The translations under genes were made by a program, and so were the position numbers. A stretch of DNA of 5,824 nt from Mageeibacillus sp. UBA1243 (GTDB taxonomy: Bacteria; Bacillota; Clostridia; UBA1212). The DNA lies in the NCBI GenBank assembly GCA_002308595.1, contig DBWH01000055.1, positions 54,287 to 60,110 of the forward strand, in the 5' to 3' direction. The notes below the pieces were generated by a model, which had not been told where the DNA came from, did no database searches, and was given only the letters and a program-made list of their open reading frames with translations. This document shows, one piece after another, positions 1 through 5,800 of the stretch (within the stretch, counting starts at the first letter, position 1; each line of letters starts with the position of its first letter).

Positions 1-466
1 CTTCCAGCAGCCTGTAAGGTTCAAAGGCCTTACCGTGAAGGATCTGCTTTCATTGGCGGCAGGAAAGAAGCTGACGACCGCCGAGGCCTGTACCATGCTC
101 GCGAAAGTGGGCCTTTGTGCAAGAGACTACGTCGGAAGAGAAGCCAATGCGAGCCTTTCGGGCGGCGAGCTCAAGCGTATCGAAATTGCGATGGTCATGG
201 CGAGAAATACGCGCTATTCGGTGTTCGACGAACCCGAGGCGGGAATCGATCTCTGGAGCTTCAACAACCTCATCAACGTGTTTAAAGAGCTTCACGAGAA
301 CACGCAGGGAACCATCATCATAATCTCGCACCAGGAGAGAATCCTGAAGCTTGCCGACAGAATACTTGTGATTGCGGGCGGCAAGGTCACTGCCGACGGC
401 GAGGGCGAGGAGCTCTACAAAGAGATCCAGACGCCGGGCTGCATCTACTACAGGAAGGGGGACTGA
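1..466 (+). CDS. sufC: SufC-type Fe-S cluster assembly ATPase, 5' part missing
   Basis: This is the C-terminal part (about 154 residues, first complete codon at position 2) of the cytoplasmic ABC ATPase that partners SufB/SufD in iron-sulfur cluster assembly. The visible reading opens at the Q-loop (FQQP, then FKGLTVKDLL). It continues through the ABC signature LSGGELKR (about 152-181), Walker B YSVFDEPEAGID (about 218-250) and the H-loop IIISHQERIL. Walker A and the start codon lie upstream of the window. A GTG at 35 is an internal codon, because homology continues in frame before it. There is no membrane segment, which fits Suf rather than a transporter. The signature LSGGELKRIEIA and the EPEAGID Walker B match the short clostridial/archaeal SufC type better than the E. 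coli type. Its stop lies 3 bases before the SufB-like gene, so the two are surely co-translated. Family assignment is firm; the assembly role follows from the family and the neighbour. Confidence 0.9.
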   Translation, partial: FQQPVRFKGLTVKDLLSLAAGKKLTTAEACTMLAKVGLCARDYVGREANASLSGGELKRIEIAMVMARNTRYSVFDEPEAGIDLWSFNNLINVFKELHENTQGTIIIISHQERILKLADRILVIAGGKVTADGEGEELYKEIQTPGCIYYRKGD

Positions 467-469
467 CGT

Positions 470-1402
470 ATGCCTTTCAAAGGACTTGACGCCGAGCAAA
501 TCGAACTGCTGCAGGCTATTACCGGAAGGACTGAGTTTGACGAAGGCTCGGCATACAACCTGAGACTGAACGGGCAGGGCGTTGCGAGAAGCGTCACGGA
601 AAACATAAACATTGTCCCCAAAACCGACGTGTCGGGCATCGACATCTACATCAAGGCGGGCACGAAGAACGAAACGGTTCACATACCGGTGCTTCTGAGC
701 CAGAGCGGGCTCAAGGAGACCGTTTTCAACGACTTTCACATTGGCGATGACGCCAATGTAACCATCGTCGCAGGCTGCGGCATCAACAACCACGGACACG
801 GCGACTCGGAGCACAGCGGCATCCACTCGTTTTACCTCGGCAAGAATTCCAAGGTAAAATATGTGGAAAAGCACTACGGCGTCGGCAATGCAGGCAAAAA
901 GGTAATGAATCCCACCACGTTTGTTGACCTTGGCGAGGGCAGCTACATGGAAATGGAGACCGTGCAGATCAGCGGCGTTGACGATACATCGAGGAAGACC
1001 GAGGCGGTTGTCGGAAAAGACGCGAAGATCGTGGTCAAGGAGAAGATACTGACCGACGGCGTCCAGAAGGCCAAAACCGAGTTCTCGGTTGACCTGAACG
1101 GCGAAAATTCGGGCGCGCATCTCGTGTCAAGGTCTGTCGCCAAGGAGAACTCCTACCAGATATTTATATCCGACATCAGGGGCAACGCTCCCTCAAACGG
1201 ACACTCCGAGTGTGACGCAATCGTGATGGACAACGGAAAAGTCGTTGCCGAGCCAAGACTTTCGGCGAACAACATTGACGCGGCTCTGATCCACGAGGCC
1301 GCAATCGGAAAGATAGCCGGCGAGCAGATTATAAAGCTCATGACTCTCGGACTCACCGAAAAAGAGGCCGAGGAGCAGATCATAAACGGCTTCCTCAAAT
1401 AA
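470..1402 (+). CDS. sufB: SufB/SufD-family Fe-S cluster scaffold, short form
   Basis: This is the scaffold subunit on which Fe-S clusters are built, driven by the SufC ATPase encoded just upstream. At 310 residues it is far shorter than E. coli SufB (about 495) and matches the compact clostridial/archaeal SufB-like proteins. The C-terminal beta-helix core aligns with SufB: Cys248 in SECDAIV corresponds to E. coli C405, and His275-Glu276 in LIHEAAIGKI corresponds to H433-E434. The terminal TEKEAEEQIINGFLK is the classic SufB/D ending. A Cys/His-rich stretch, C103, H108, H110, H115 and H119, precedes YLGKNSKVKYVEKHYG; I recall a similar stretch in the short family. The start ATG follows AGGAAGGGG (452-460) at good distance. 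The product could be labelled SufD in automatic annotation; the conserved Cys248 and His-Glu pair favour a SufB-like scaffold. No SufS or SufU is visible, so the sulfur donor enzyme must be encoded elsewhere. Confidence 0.9.
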   Translation: MPFKGLDAEQIELLQAITGRTEFDEGSAYNLRLNGQGVARSVTENINIVPKTDVSGIDIYIKAGTKNETVHIPVLLSQSGLKETVFNDFHIGDDANVTIVAGCGINNHGHGDSEHSGIHSFYLGKNSKVKYVEKHYGVGNAGKKVMNPTTFVDLGEGSYMEMETVQISGVDDTSRKTEAVVGKDAKIVVKEKILTDGVQKAKTEFSVDLNGENSGAHLVSRSVAKENSYQIFISDIRGNAPSNGHSECDAIVMDNGKVVAEPRLSANNIDAALIHEAAIGKIAGEQIIKLMTLGLTEKEAEEQIINGFLK

Positions 1403-1414
1403 CGGAGAACAAAA

Positions 1415-2866
1415 ATGCTTAAAGTATATAACGTTTTAAATCGCAAAAAAGAAGAATTCAAACCGCTTAACGCCAATGAAGTCAAGATGTACGCGTGCGG
1501 CATCACTGCGTCCGGCAAGGCACACATCGGACACGCCTACCAGGCTGTCATTTTTGACGTGATCAGAAGCTACCTTGAGTACAGCGGCTACAACGTCACG
1601 TACGTCAGAAATTACACGGACGTTGACGATAAGATCATAATAAAGGCAAGGGAGCTTGGCGTTGACCCCCGCATGTACGCGGAGATGATCATGGCGGGCA
1701 TCGACAAGGAGTTCGAGGAACTCGGCATCTGCCCTCCGACGATCTGCTCAAGAGCGACAGAGTGCGTTGACGATATGATCGCGTTCATACAGAAGCTCAT
1801 CGACGCTGGTCACGCTTACCCGACCGAGTACGGCGACGTTTACTTTAACGTTGACTCGTTCCCCGGCTACGGCAAGTTCTCAAACAGGCTGGAGGGCGAG
1901 GAGCTCCTCAGCGGCGTGAGAAACGAGACCGAGCCCGGCAAGCGCAACGACAGGGATTTTGCTCTCTGGAAGCATGCGGGCGACGACGAGATATTCTGGG
2001 AGAGCCCCTGGGGCAAGGGCAGACCGGGCTGGCACATCGAGTGCAGCACGATGAGCATGAAGTTCCTTGGCGAGACCCTCGATATCCACGGCGGCGGAAA
2101 GGACCTCATCTTCCCGCACCACGAAAACGAGATTGCCCAGAGCGAGGCTCTGACGGGAAAACAGTTTGCAAAATACTGGCTCCACAACGGTCTTGTCAAG
2201 GTCAACGGCCAGAAGATGTCAAAGTCGCTCGGCAACGGCATCCTGCTCGAAGACCTGCTCAGGGATTTCATCGGCGACGTCATCAAGCTCACGCTTCTCA
2301 TGAACAGCTACCGCTCTGACATCAACATCATGGATGGTATCTTTGACAGCAACGAGTCCAAAATCTACGATATCTACAAGCTTTTCGCCAAGATTGACAA
2401 ACTCGCCAAGGAGTCCGGCAGCGTTCCCGACGCAACCGCAGCGGGCAAGGATCTTTCCGAAAAAATCAGAAACGAGTTCACGGAAGCTATGGACAATGAC
2501 TTCAACACAGCCGTCGCAGTCGCAAACCTCTTTGGCTACACGACTGAACTGCAGAAGCTTGTCGCCAAAAATCTCATTGGCGATGCAGTGCTTGTAAAGC
2601 AGACGCTTCAGGAGGTCTACGGCGTGCTGAGGCTCCTCAACTCGGATCCTGACGAAGTTATCGCAAAAATCAAGTCAAAATATCTCGCTCTTAACGGTGT
2701 GAGCGCTGAGGAGGCCGAGGAGGCTTTCCAAAAGTGGGCGGCGTTTAAGGCGGACAGGAATTTTGAAAGTGCCGATGCCGTGAGAAACGGTATGGCGGAA
2801 AAGGGCATCATCTTTGTCACCGAAAGAGGCGGCGGAGCATATTGGGATGTCAAAATCGGAAGATAA
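1415..2866 (+). CDS. cysS: cysteinyl-tRNA synthetase
   Basis: This cytoplasmic class I enzyme attaches cysteine to tRNA-Cys using ATP. At 483 residues it is near the usual 460-490. The HIGH motif is HIGH at 37-40 and the KMSKS loop is KMSKS at 267-271. The cysteine-selecting zinc ligands are all present: Cys28 (YACGIT), Cys210 (WHIECS), His235 and Glu239 (PHHENE). TDVDDKIIIKA (68-78) and HGGGKDLIFPHHENE (225-239) are family hallmarks. The helical tRNA-binding region follows, ending with the conserved ADAVRNGMAEKGI segment (453-465). The stretch after KMSKS (GILLEDLLRDFIGDVIKLTLL, then NSYRSDINI) departs from the E. coli type FFTVRDVL...FLMSGHYRS, and TASGK replaces the common TVYDx before HIGH. 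ATG at 1415 follows GGAG (1404-1407) and gives the standard N-terminus MLKVYNVL. It begins 12 bases after the scaffold gene, so it is probably co-transcribed with the Suf pair. Confidence 0.97.
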   Translation: MLKVYNVLNRKKEEFKPLNANEVKMYACGITASGKAHIGHAYQAVIFDVIRSYLEYSGYNVTYVRNYTDVDDKIIIKARELGVDPRMYAEMIMAGIDKEFEELGICPPTICSRATECVDDMIAFIQKLIDAGHAYPTEYGDVYFNVDSFPGYGKFSNRLEGEELLSGVRNETEPGKRNDRDFALWKHAGDDEIFWESPWGKGRPGWHIECSTMSMKFLGETLDIHGGGKDLIFPHHENEIAQSEALTGKQFAKYWLHNGLVKVNGQKMSKSLGNGILLEDLLRDFIGDVIKLTLLMNSYRSDINIMDGIFDSNESKIYDIYKLFAKIDKLAKESGSVPDATAAGKDLSEKIRNEFTEAMDNDFNTAVAVANLFGYTTELQKLVAKNLIGDAVLVKQTLQEVYGVLRLLNSDPDEVIAKIKSKYLALNGVSAEEAEEAFQKWAAFKADRNFESADAVRNGMAEKGIIFVTERGGGAYWDVKIGR

Positions 2867-2888
2867 AACTATTTAAGGAAGTGCAACG

Positions 2889-3179
2889 ATGGACAATTCA
2901 AAACAGGACAGATTGAAGAAAACAGTTTACGGCGGCTCTGCCAGAAAAGACAGTTCGGCCGCGCGTATAATTGAGCAGGTTTACGTATGCCTCAGAGAGA
3001 GGGGCTACAACCCAATCAACCAGTTTGTCGGCTACATCATGTCGGGCGACCCCACGTACATCACCAACTACGGCGGCGCAAGGGCAATCATCACCGAGGC
3101 TGAGAGAGACGAGCTTCTTGACGAGTTCGTGAGCTTCTACCTTGAGAGCCTCCAGAACGAGCACAACAACAAGGGGTGA
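2889..3179 (+). CDS. ireB: IreB family regulatory phosphoprotein (UPF0297)
   Basis: This small cytoplasmic protein (96 residues) belongs to the IreB/YrzL family. In Enterococcus it is a substrate of the Ser/Thr kinase IreK and a negative regulator of cephalosporin resistance. The family core is plain: GYNPINQFVGYIMSGDPTYI (39-58), a helix starting at RIIEQVYVCLRERGY (26-40), then ARAIITEAERDELLDEFVSFYLES (64-87). The first 24 residues differ from the usual short acidic N-terminus with paired threonines. Here it is lysine/serine-rich, with only Thr12 plus Ser4, 17, 22 and 23. The ATG follows AAGGAAG (2875-2881) by 7 bases, so this start is well supported. Its placement before ruvX and a DUF1292 gene is the conserved Firmicutes order; the more usual upstream neighbour is alaS, whereas here it is cysS. 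The gene ends only 4 bases before ruvX. Confidence 0.95.
   Translation: MDNSKQDRLKKTVYGGSARKDSSAARIIEQVYVCLRERGYNPINQFVGYIMSGDPTYITNYGGARAIITEAERDELLDEFVSFYLESLQNEHNNKG
3171..3176 (+). promoter_or_regulatory. Shine-Dalgarno site of ruvX inside the ireB end
   Basis: AAGGGG lies in the last codons of ireB, 7 bases before the ATG at 3184. It settles the start of the next gene in favour of 3184 over the in-frame TTG at 3142 and the ATG at 3196, and it suggests that translation of the two genes is coupled. Confidence 0.7.
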
Positions 3180-3183
3180 CCTG

Positions 3184-3603
3184 ATGGTTGCGGTGATGGG
3201 AATCGACTACGGCGACTCGCGGATCGGTATTGCGGTCTCCGACGGGCTGGGAATCGTGGCAACGCCAAGGTGTATAGTTGACGGCAAGAAGTCGCTCGCT
3301 GAGACGGTGGCTGCCATTGGCGGCATCTATGAGGCCGAAAAGTGCGACACAGTCGTAATCGGCTACCCGATCAACATGGACGGCTCGTACGGCAACAGGA
3401 TTCACCGCACGGAAAAATTCATCGAAAAGTTCAGCGAGAGCTACCCTGACGCCAATATAATCCGCCAGGACGAGCGCCTCACCACAAAATCCGCCGACAG
3501 GGCAATGATCGACATGGGCGTCTCGCAGCGCCGCAAGGGCATAAACGACATGATCGCCGCGCAGATTATCCTCCAGAGTTACCTCGACAAGGCGCGCGGC
3601 TGA
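3184..3603 (+). CDS. ruvX: RuvX/YqgF family Holliday-junction resolvase-like nuclease
   Basis: This 139-residue RNase H-fold protein belongs to the YqgF/RuvX family. Family members are linked to pre-16S rRNA 5' processing and to Holliday-junction resolution; which role dominates here cannot be read from sequence. The motifs are complete: MGIDYGDSRIGIAVSD (5-20) with catalytic Asp8, VVIGYPINMDGSYGN (57-71), DERLTT (96-101) with Glu97, and KGINDMIAAQIILQSYLD (118-135) with Asp122. These form the expected acidic catalytic set. The length is typical of the family (about 135-145). The ATG at 3184 gives the standard beginning just before the GIDYGD strand. A longer reading from TTG 3142 would add 14 residues overlapping ireB with no family counterpart. 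It sits between ireB and the DUF1292 gene in the usual order. Confidence 0.95.
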   Translation: MVAVMGIDYGDSRIGIAVSDGLGIVATPRCIVDGKKSLAETVAAIGGIYEAEKCDTVVIGYPINMDGSYGNRIHRTEKFIEKFSESYPDANIIRQDERLTTKSADRAMIDMGVSQRRKGINDMIAAQIILQSYLDKARG

Positions 3604-3633
3604 CCTGACAGCTCAAACGAAAGGCTTTAAACC

Positions 3634-3927
3634 ATGACTGAAACGGAAGCTCCGAATAAGGCTGCCGAAGAGCCCAAAAAGCGCAAAAAACGCACCAAGT
3701 TTTTCATCACGGACTCAAACGGCAACGAAATCAAGCTGAAGCTCCTTGGCTATGCTGACGTCCGCGACACGGTCTACGCAATCTGCACCCCGGGCGACGC
3801 CGAAACCGCCAAGGCCATCGTTTTCAGGCTTTTCTACGCCGGCAAGGACCTCTGCTTCGAGCTTGTAAAGGACAAAAGGCTCTGCGAGGAGGTCATGGAC
3901 GATTACCTCGGCAAGCTCCTGCAATAG
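3634..3927 (+). CDS. DUF1292 (YrzB/UPF0473-like) protein
   Basis: This small soluble protein of unknown function has 97 residues. Residues 1-22 are charged and probably disordered, with a strongly basic patch KKRKKRTK (15-22). From FFITDSNGNEIKLKLLGY (23-40) the pattern is that of DUF1292: a strand, a D-x-x-GNE turn, then strands through TVYAICTPGD (46-55) and AIVFRLFY (61-68), closing with an acidic helix LCEEVMDDYLGKLL (83-96). Sequence match to YrzB is moderate. The assignment gains much from position, because this gene follows ireB and ruvX in many Firmicutes. Start ATG 3634 has GAAAGG about 9 bases upstream. The 30-base gap to ruvX is short enough for a shared transcript, and a terminator follows 28 bases after the stop. 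No molecular role is claimed. Confidence 0.8.
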   Translation: MTETEAPNKAAEEPKKRKKRTKFFITDSNGNEIKLKLLGYADVRDTVYAICTPGDAETAKAIVFRLFYAGKDLCFELVKDKRLCEEVMDDYLGKLLQ

Positions 3928-3955
3928 GGCTCGCGCCTTAAATACTGTAAAACAT

Positions 3956-3985
3956 ATCCCGCGCGTACAGCCGGGATTTTTTTTT
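3956..3985 (+). terminator. rho-independent terminator of the + strand operon
   Basis: ATCCCG (3956-3961) pairs with CGGGAT (3972-3977) around a 10-base loop, followed by an unbroken run of nine T (3977-3985). It lies 28 bases after the DUF1292 stop and is oriented to end the sufC-to-DUF1292 transcript. Confidence 0.85.
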
Positions 3986-3994
3986 AGTTGACAC

Positions 3995-4022
3995 AAAAAA
4001 AGCGCCCCGGCCCGGGGGCGCT
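3995..4022 (-). terminator. rho-independent terminator of the - strand cyclase gene
   Basis: AGCGCCCC (4001-4008) pairs perfectly with GGGGCGCT (4015-4022) around a 6-base loop. On the - strand the hairpin is followed by seven T (complement of A 3995-4001). It starts 29 bases beyond the stop of the GGDEF gene. With the + strand terminator 10 bases away it makes a back-to-back pair separating the convergent units. Confidence 0.88.
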
Positions 4023-4051
4023 AAAATCATTTAACTTGTGAAAAAGAAGGT

Positions 4052-5476
4052 TTACGACTTCCTTTCGGCTTTCATTTCCTTCTTGTTCTCGTACATCAGG
4101 GCGTCTGCACGCTGGAGAACGCTCTCGACGATGTTGTCGATGTGGGGGTCATATGTTGCGCAGCCGATGGCGGCGGTCACGCGCTCCCAGGGCTCAAGCG
4201 ATTCGTCGTTCTTCAGCTGCTCGAATCTCGCTCTCAGGCTCTCAAGCAGACTGTCGCGTTCGTCGTAGTCGTCGTTCTCGAGGATGACAACGAATTCGTC
4301 ACCGCCAATACGATACACCGGCGAGTGCTTGAAGATTCGGCAGATGTTCTGGCAGATTGTGATGATGCCTATGTCTCCCTTTTCGTGGCCGTATGTGTCG
4401 TTGATTACTTTGAGGCCGTTCATGTCGATCATGACGATGCCGAAGCTCTTGGCGTTTTCGTTGAGGTGCTGGATGTCGTTGTTGTAGGCTCTCTTGTTGC
4501 GGACCTTAGTCAGGGCGTCGATATTGGCGGCCTGGTTCATAAGCTCGGCGTTTTCACGGGCCGTGATGAGGTCATTGGTGGTTTGCTCGAGGTTGCTGAT
4601 GTAGCCGTTGATGTCCTGCTCCATGTCGGCCATTGACTTGGCGAGTACGCCGATTTCATCCTTCCTCTCAATTTTGAGCTGCGAGAACACGTTCTTGTTG
4701 TTCTTGTACTGAGAGGCAGCGCCGGACAGCTTGTTGATTGGCTTGACGATGAACTTGTTGAATAAGAAGATGGATAATGCGGAGACGATTATTACGAGGC
4801 CGATGAGGACGAGCGAAACTATCAAAACGTACCTTGTCTGCATAGCTACGACTTCGTTCATCGAAATATCGACCATGCCAAGGGCAATGATCTCACCGCT
4901 GTCGCTGTAAATCGGTCTACCCGTGGCAATGATCCAGCCGTATTCCGGAGTGTTTGTAATGTTTGGCGGAAGCCCGATGTTCGGATCGGTCAGCTTGCTT
5001 TTGTCCATGAATAGCGGATCGATGCAGCCGATAGGGCAGGCTTCCTCGTGCGCGGCGTCTACAAGATAGACGTAGCAGTCATTCGGCAGATCGAGCCAGA
5101 TAATGTAAGCGCAATCCACATGAAGAAAATCCTGCATGGCCTGCAGCTGCTCCAGAATGATTTTATAGTCTTCAGTCTCCCCGATTGACTCGTAAAGAGC
5201 TGTGTATTCTTCAAATTCAGGCGAATCCCATTGGTCGCTCTTGACTTTGTTTTCAGCGTGATTGTAGATGTCGAGAATGTTGTCGCGCAGATTGGTGAGA
5301 CGGTCTTTGTCAAGACCGAAGCCAAGCAGCCCGGATATTTCCGTGGAACGGTCTTTGTACTCCTTCTCCACAATCCTTGTGATACCCATGGCGTATACGA
5401 CAATGGCAATGATACTGATAACGAGCGTGATGCTGAGTATCAGCAAGATAGCCTTTTTGCTTAAAGAAAACTTCAT
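4052..5476 (-). CDS. membrane diguanylate cyclase with Cache-like sensor, HAMP and GGDEF
   Basis: This 474-residue protein is predicted to make c-di-GMP from two GTP in response to an outside signal. Order of parts: short cytoplasmic start, membrane helix 1 (about 9-30), extracytoplasmic domain (about 31-214), membrane helix 2 (about 215-239), HAMP (about 240-292), helical linker (about 293-318), GGDEF domain (319-470). The sensor ends in a Cache-like pattern, GWIIATGRPIY then GEIIALGMVDIS (180-205). It carries four cysteines, 122, 134, 147 and 151. The GGDEF domain is intact: DALTKVRNKRAY (320-331), metal site Asp351, guanine-contact Asn359 and Asp368, and RIGGDEF (389-395). Asp368 argues against a cGAMP-making (Hypr) variant. 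The inhibitory I-site RxxD is absent; FKHS stands there. ATG at 5476 follows GAGGAGA with 6 bases' spacing. The gene is transcribed alone, and its target pathway is unknown. Confidence 0.93.
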   Translation of the reverse strand: MKFSLSKKAILLILSITLVISIIAIVVYAMGITRIVEKEYKDRSTEISGLLGFGLDKDRLTNLRDNILDIYNHAENKVKSDQWDSPEFEEYTALYESIGETEDYKIILEQLQAMQDFLHVDCAYIIWLDLPNDCYVYLVDAAHEEACPIGCIDPLFMDKSKLTDPNIGLPPNITNTPEYGWIIATGRPIYSDSGEIIALGMVDISMNEVVAMQTRYVLIVSLVLIGLVIIVSALSIFLFNKFIVKPINKLSGAASQYKNNKNVFSQLKIERKDEIGVLAKSMADMEQDINGYISNLEQTTNDLITARENAELMNQAANIDALTKVRNKRAYNNDIQHLNENAKSFGIVMIDMNGLKVINDTYGHEKGDIGIITICQNICRIFKHSPVYRIGGDEFVVILENDDYDERDSLLESLRARFEQLKNDESLEPWERVTAAIGCATYDPHIDNIVESVLQRADALMYENKKEMKAERKS

Positions 5477-5501
5477 AAGTTTCTCCTCATTGGTTATTTC
5501 C

Positions 5502-5521
5502 GGATCCTGCGGGCAGAATCC
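5502..5521 (-). other. hairpin just upstream of the cyclase ribosome binding site
   Basis: On the - strand GGATTCTGC pairs with GCAGGATCC, nine possible pairs with one G-U wobble, effectively closing a CCCG loop. It ends 13 bases before the Shine-Dalgarno GAGGAGA. It lacks a following T run, so it is not a terminator. A role in mRNA stability or translation control is inference. Confidence 0.5.
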
Positions 5522-5635
5522 CTTGGTTACATTTCAGGAGCGTCTCGCGGACACTTCAGTTACATTCCCGACCGTTCCCATCTCTTGCGCAGCCAAAAAC
5601 GCAGATTAGGGCTCTATTCACATCAAAGTATTATG

Positions 5636-5650
5636 GTTCAAAGAATGAAC
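5636..5650. repeat. short inverted repeat, possible operator
   Basis: GTTCA (5636-5640) and TGAAC (5646-5650) form perfect arms around 5 bases. The site lies about 35-50 bases downstream of the predicted start of the cyclase transcript. Next to it AACTATA occurs twice (5648-5654 and 5665-5671), 17 bases apart, both copies soon followed by AGCG. The layout could bind a dimeric regulator, but such short repeats also occur by chance in AT-rich DNA. Confidence 0.25.
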
Positions 5651-5691
5651 TATAATAGCGGCTCAACTATAGCGTGCATTATATAACAGAT

Positions 5692-5720
5692 ATTATATTA
5701 TAAAGCTTAAAAAATAACAA
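5692..5720 (-). promoter_or_regulatory. sigma-A type promoter for the cyclase gene
   Basis: Read on the - strand: -35 TTGTTA (5715-5720), 17-base spacer, perfect -10 TATAAT (5692-5697). It sits in a very AT-rich patch (about 5610-5760) between the tRNA end and the leader and points at the cyclase gene 216 bases away. A second TATAAT (5678-5683) has no good -35 at the right distance. Confidence 0.65.
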
Positions 5721-5755
5721 GGACGCTTAACAATTATTTACACAAGTTTATACTA

Positions 5756-5800
5756 AACAGACATCGGGCGGTGCATTTTGTGCACCGCCCGATGTCTGTT
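5756..5800 (-). terminator. perfect 20-bp hairpin after the tRNA, probable terminator
   Basis: The arms 5756-5775 and 5781-5800 are exact reverse complements around the loop TTTTG (5776-5780), with a GC-rich centre (CGGGCGGTGCA). The outer base of the right arm is the final A of the tRNA CCA end, so on the - strand the hairpin starts at the tRNA 3' terminus. Downstream there are only three T in a row (CTGTTTAGT), a poor tail for a rho-independent terminator. Termination of the tRNA transcript is the simplest role; a dispersed repeat element or a processing signal is also possible. Confidence 0.55.

Larger units (their letters stand above)
5477..5685 (-). promoter_or_regulatory. long 5' leader of the diguanylate cyclase gene
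   Basis: If transcription starts about 7 bases after the predicted -10 box, the mRNA has an untranslated leader of about 210 bases, much more GC-rich than the promoter patch. It holds hairpins at 5539-5555 (AGTGTC/GACGCT on the - strand, 5-base loop) and 5502-5521. It also holds two copies of GTTACATT (+ strand, 5526-5533 and 5559-5566) 33 bases apart, and the strong Shine-Dalgarno GAGGAGA (5482-5488). I compared it by eye with c-di-GMP class I, cobalamin, glycine and T-box consensus features and found no match. A structured regulatory leader is possible but unproven. Confidence 0.4.

Noticed and set aside
50..1120. A long open frame (356 codons) on the - strand across sufC and the sufB-like gene
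   Set aside because: It is an antisense shadow of two genes with clear family motifs on the + strand; its translation shows no recognisable domain.
3142..3183. N-terminal extension of RuvX from a TTG codon overlapping ireB
   Set aside because: The extra 14 residues have no family counterpart, and AAGGGG sits 7 bases before the ATG at 3184.
3956..4022. The two neighbouring hairpins as a single attenuator or mobile-element end
   Set aside because: Each hairpin has its own T run on opposite strands and follows its own gene; back-to-back terminators between convergent genes explain them.
4142..4636. Open frame of 164 codons on the + strand opposite the GGDEF domain
   Set aside because: It is the antisense of a conserved catalytic domain; the valine/aspartate-rich translation is typical of such shadows.
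5534..5581. Possible 15-codon leader peptide on the - strand (starts MGTVGNVTEV)
   Set aside because: No well-spaced ribosome binding site and no run of regulatory codons; frames this short are expected by chance.
5651..5656. TATAAT on the + strand as a rightward promoter
   Set aside because: No acceptable -35 at 16-18 bases upstream, and no + strand gene follows before the window ends.
5477..5690. Known riboswitch (c-di-GMP, cobalamin, glycine, T-box) before the cyclase gene
   Set aside because: None of the consensus core motifs I know could be found by eye; a covariance search would be needed to rule it out fully.
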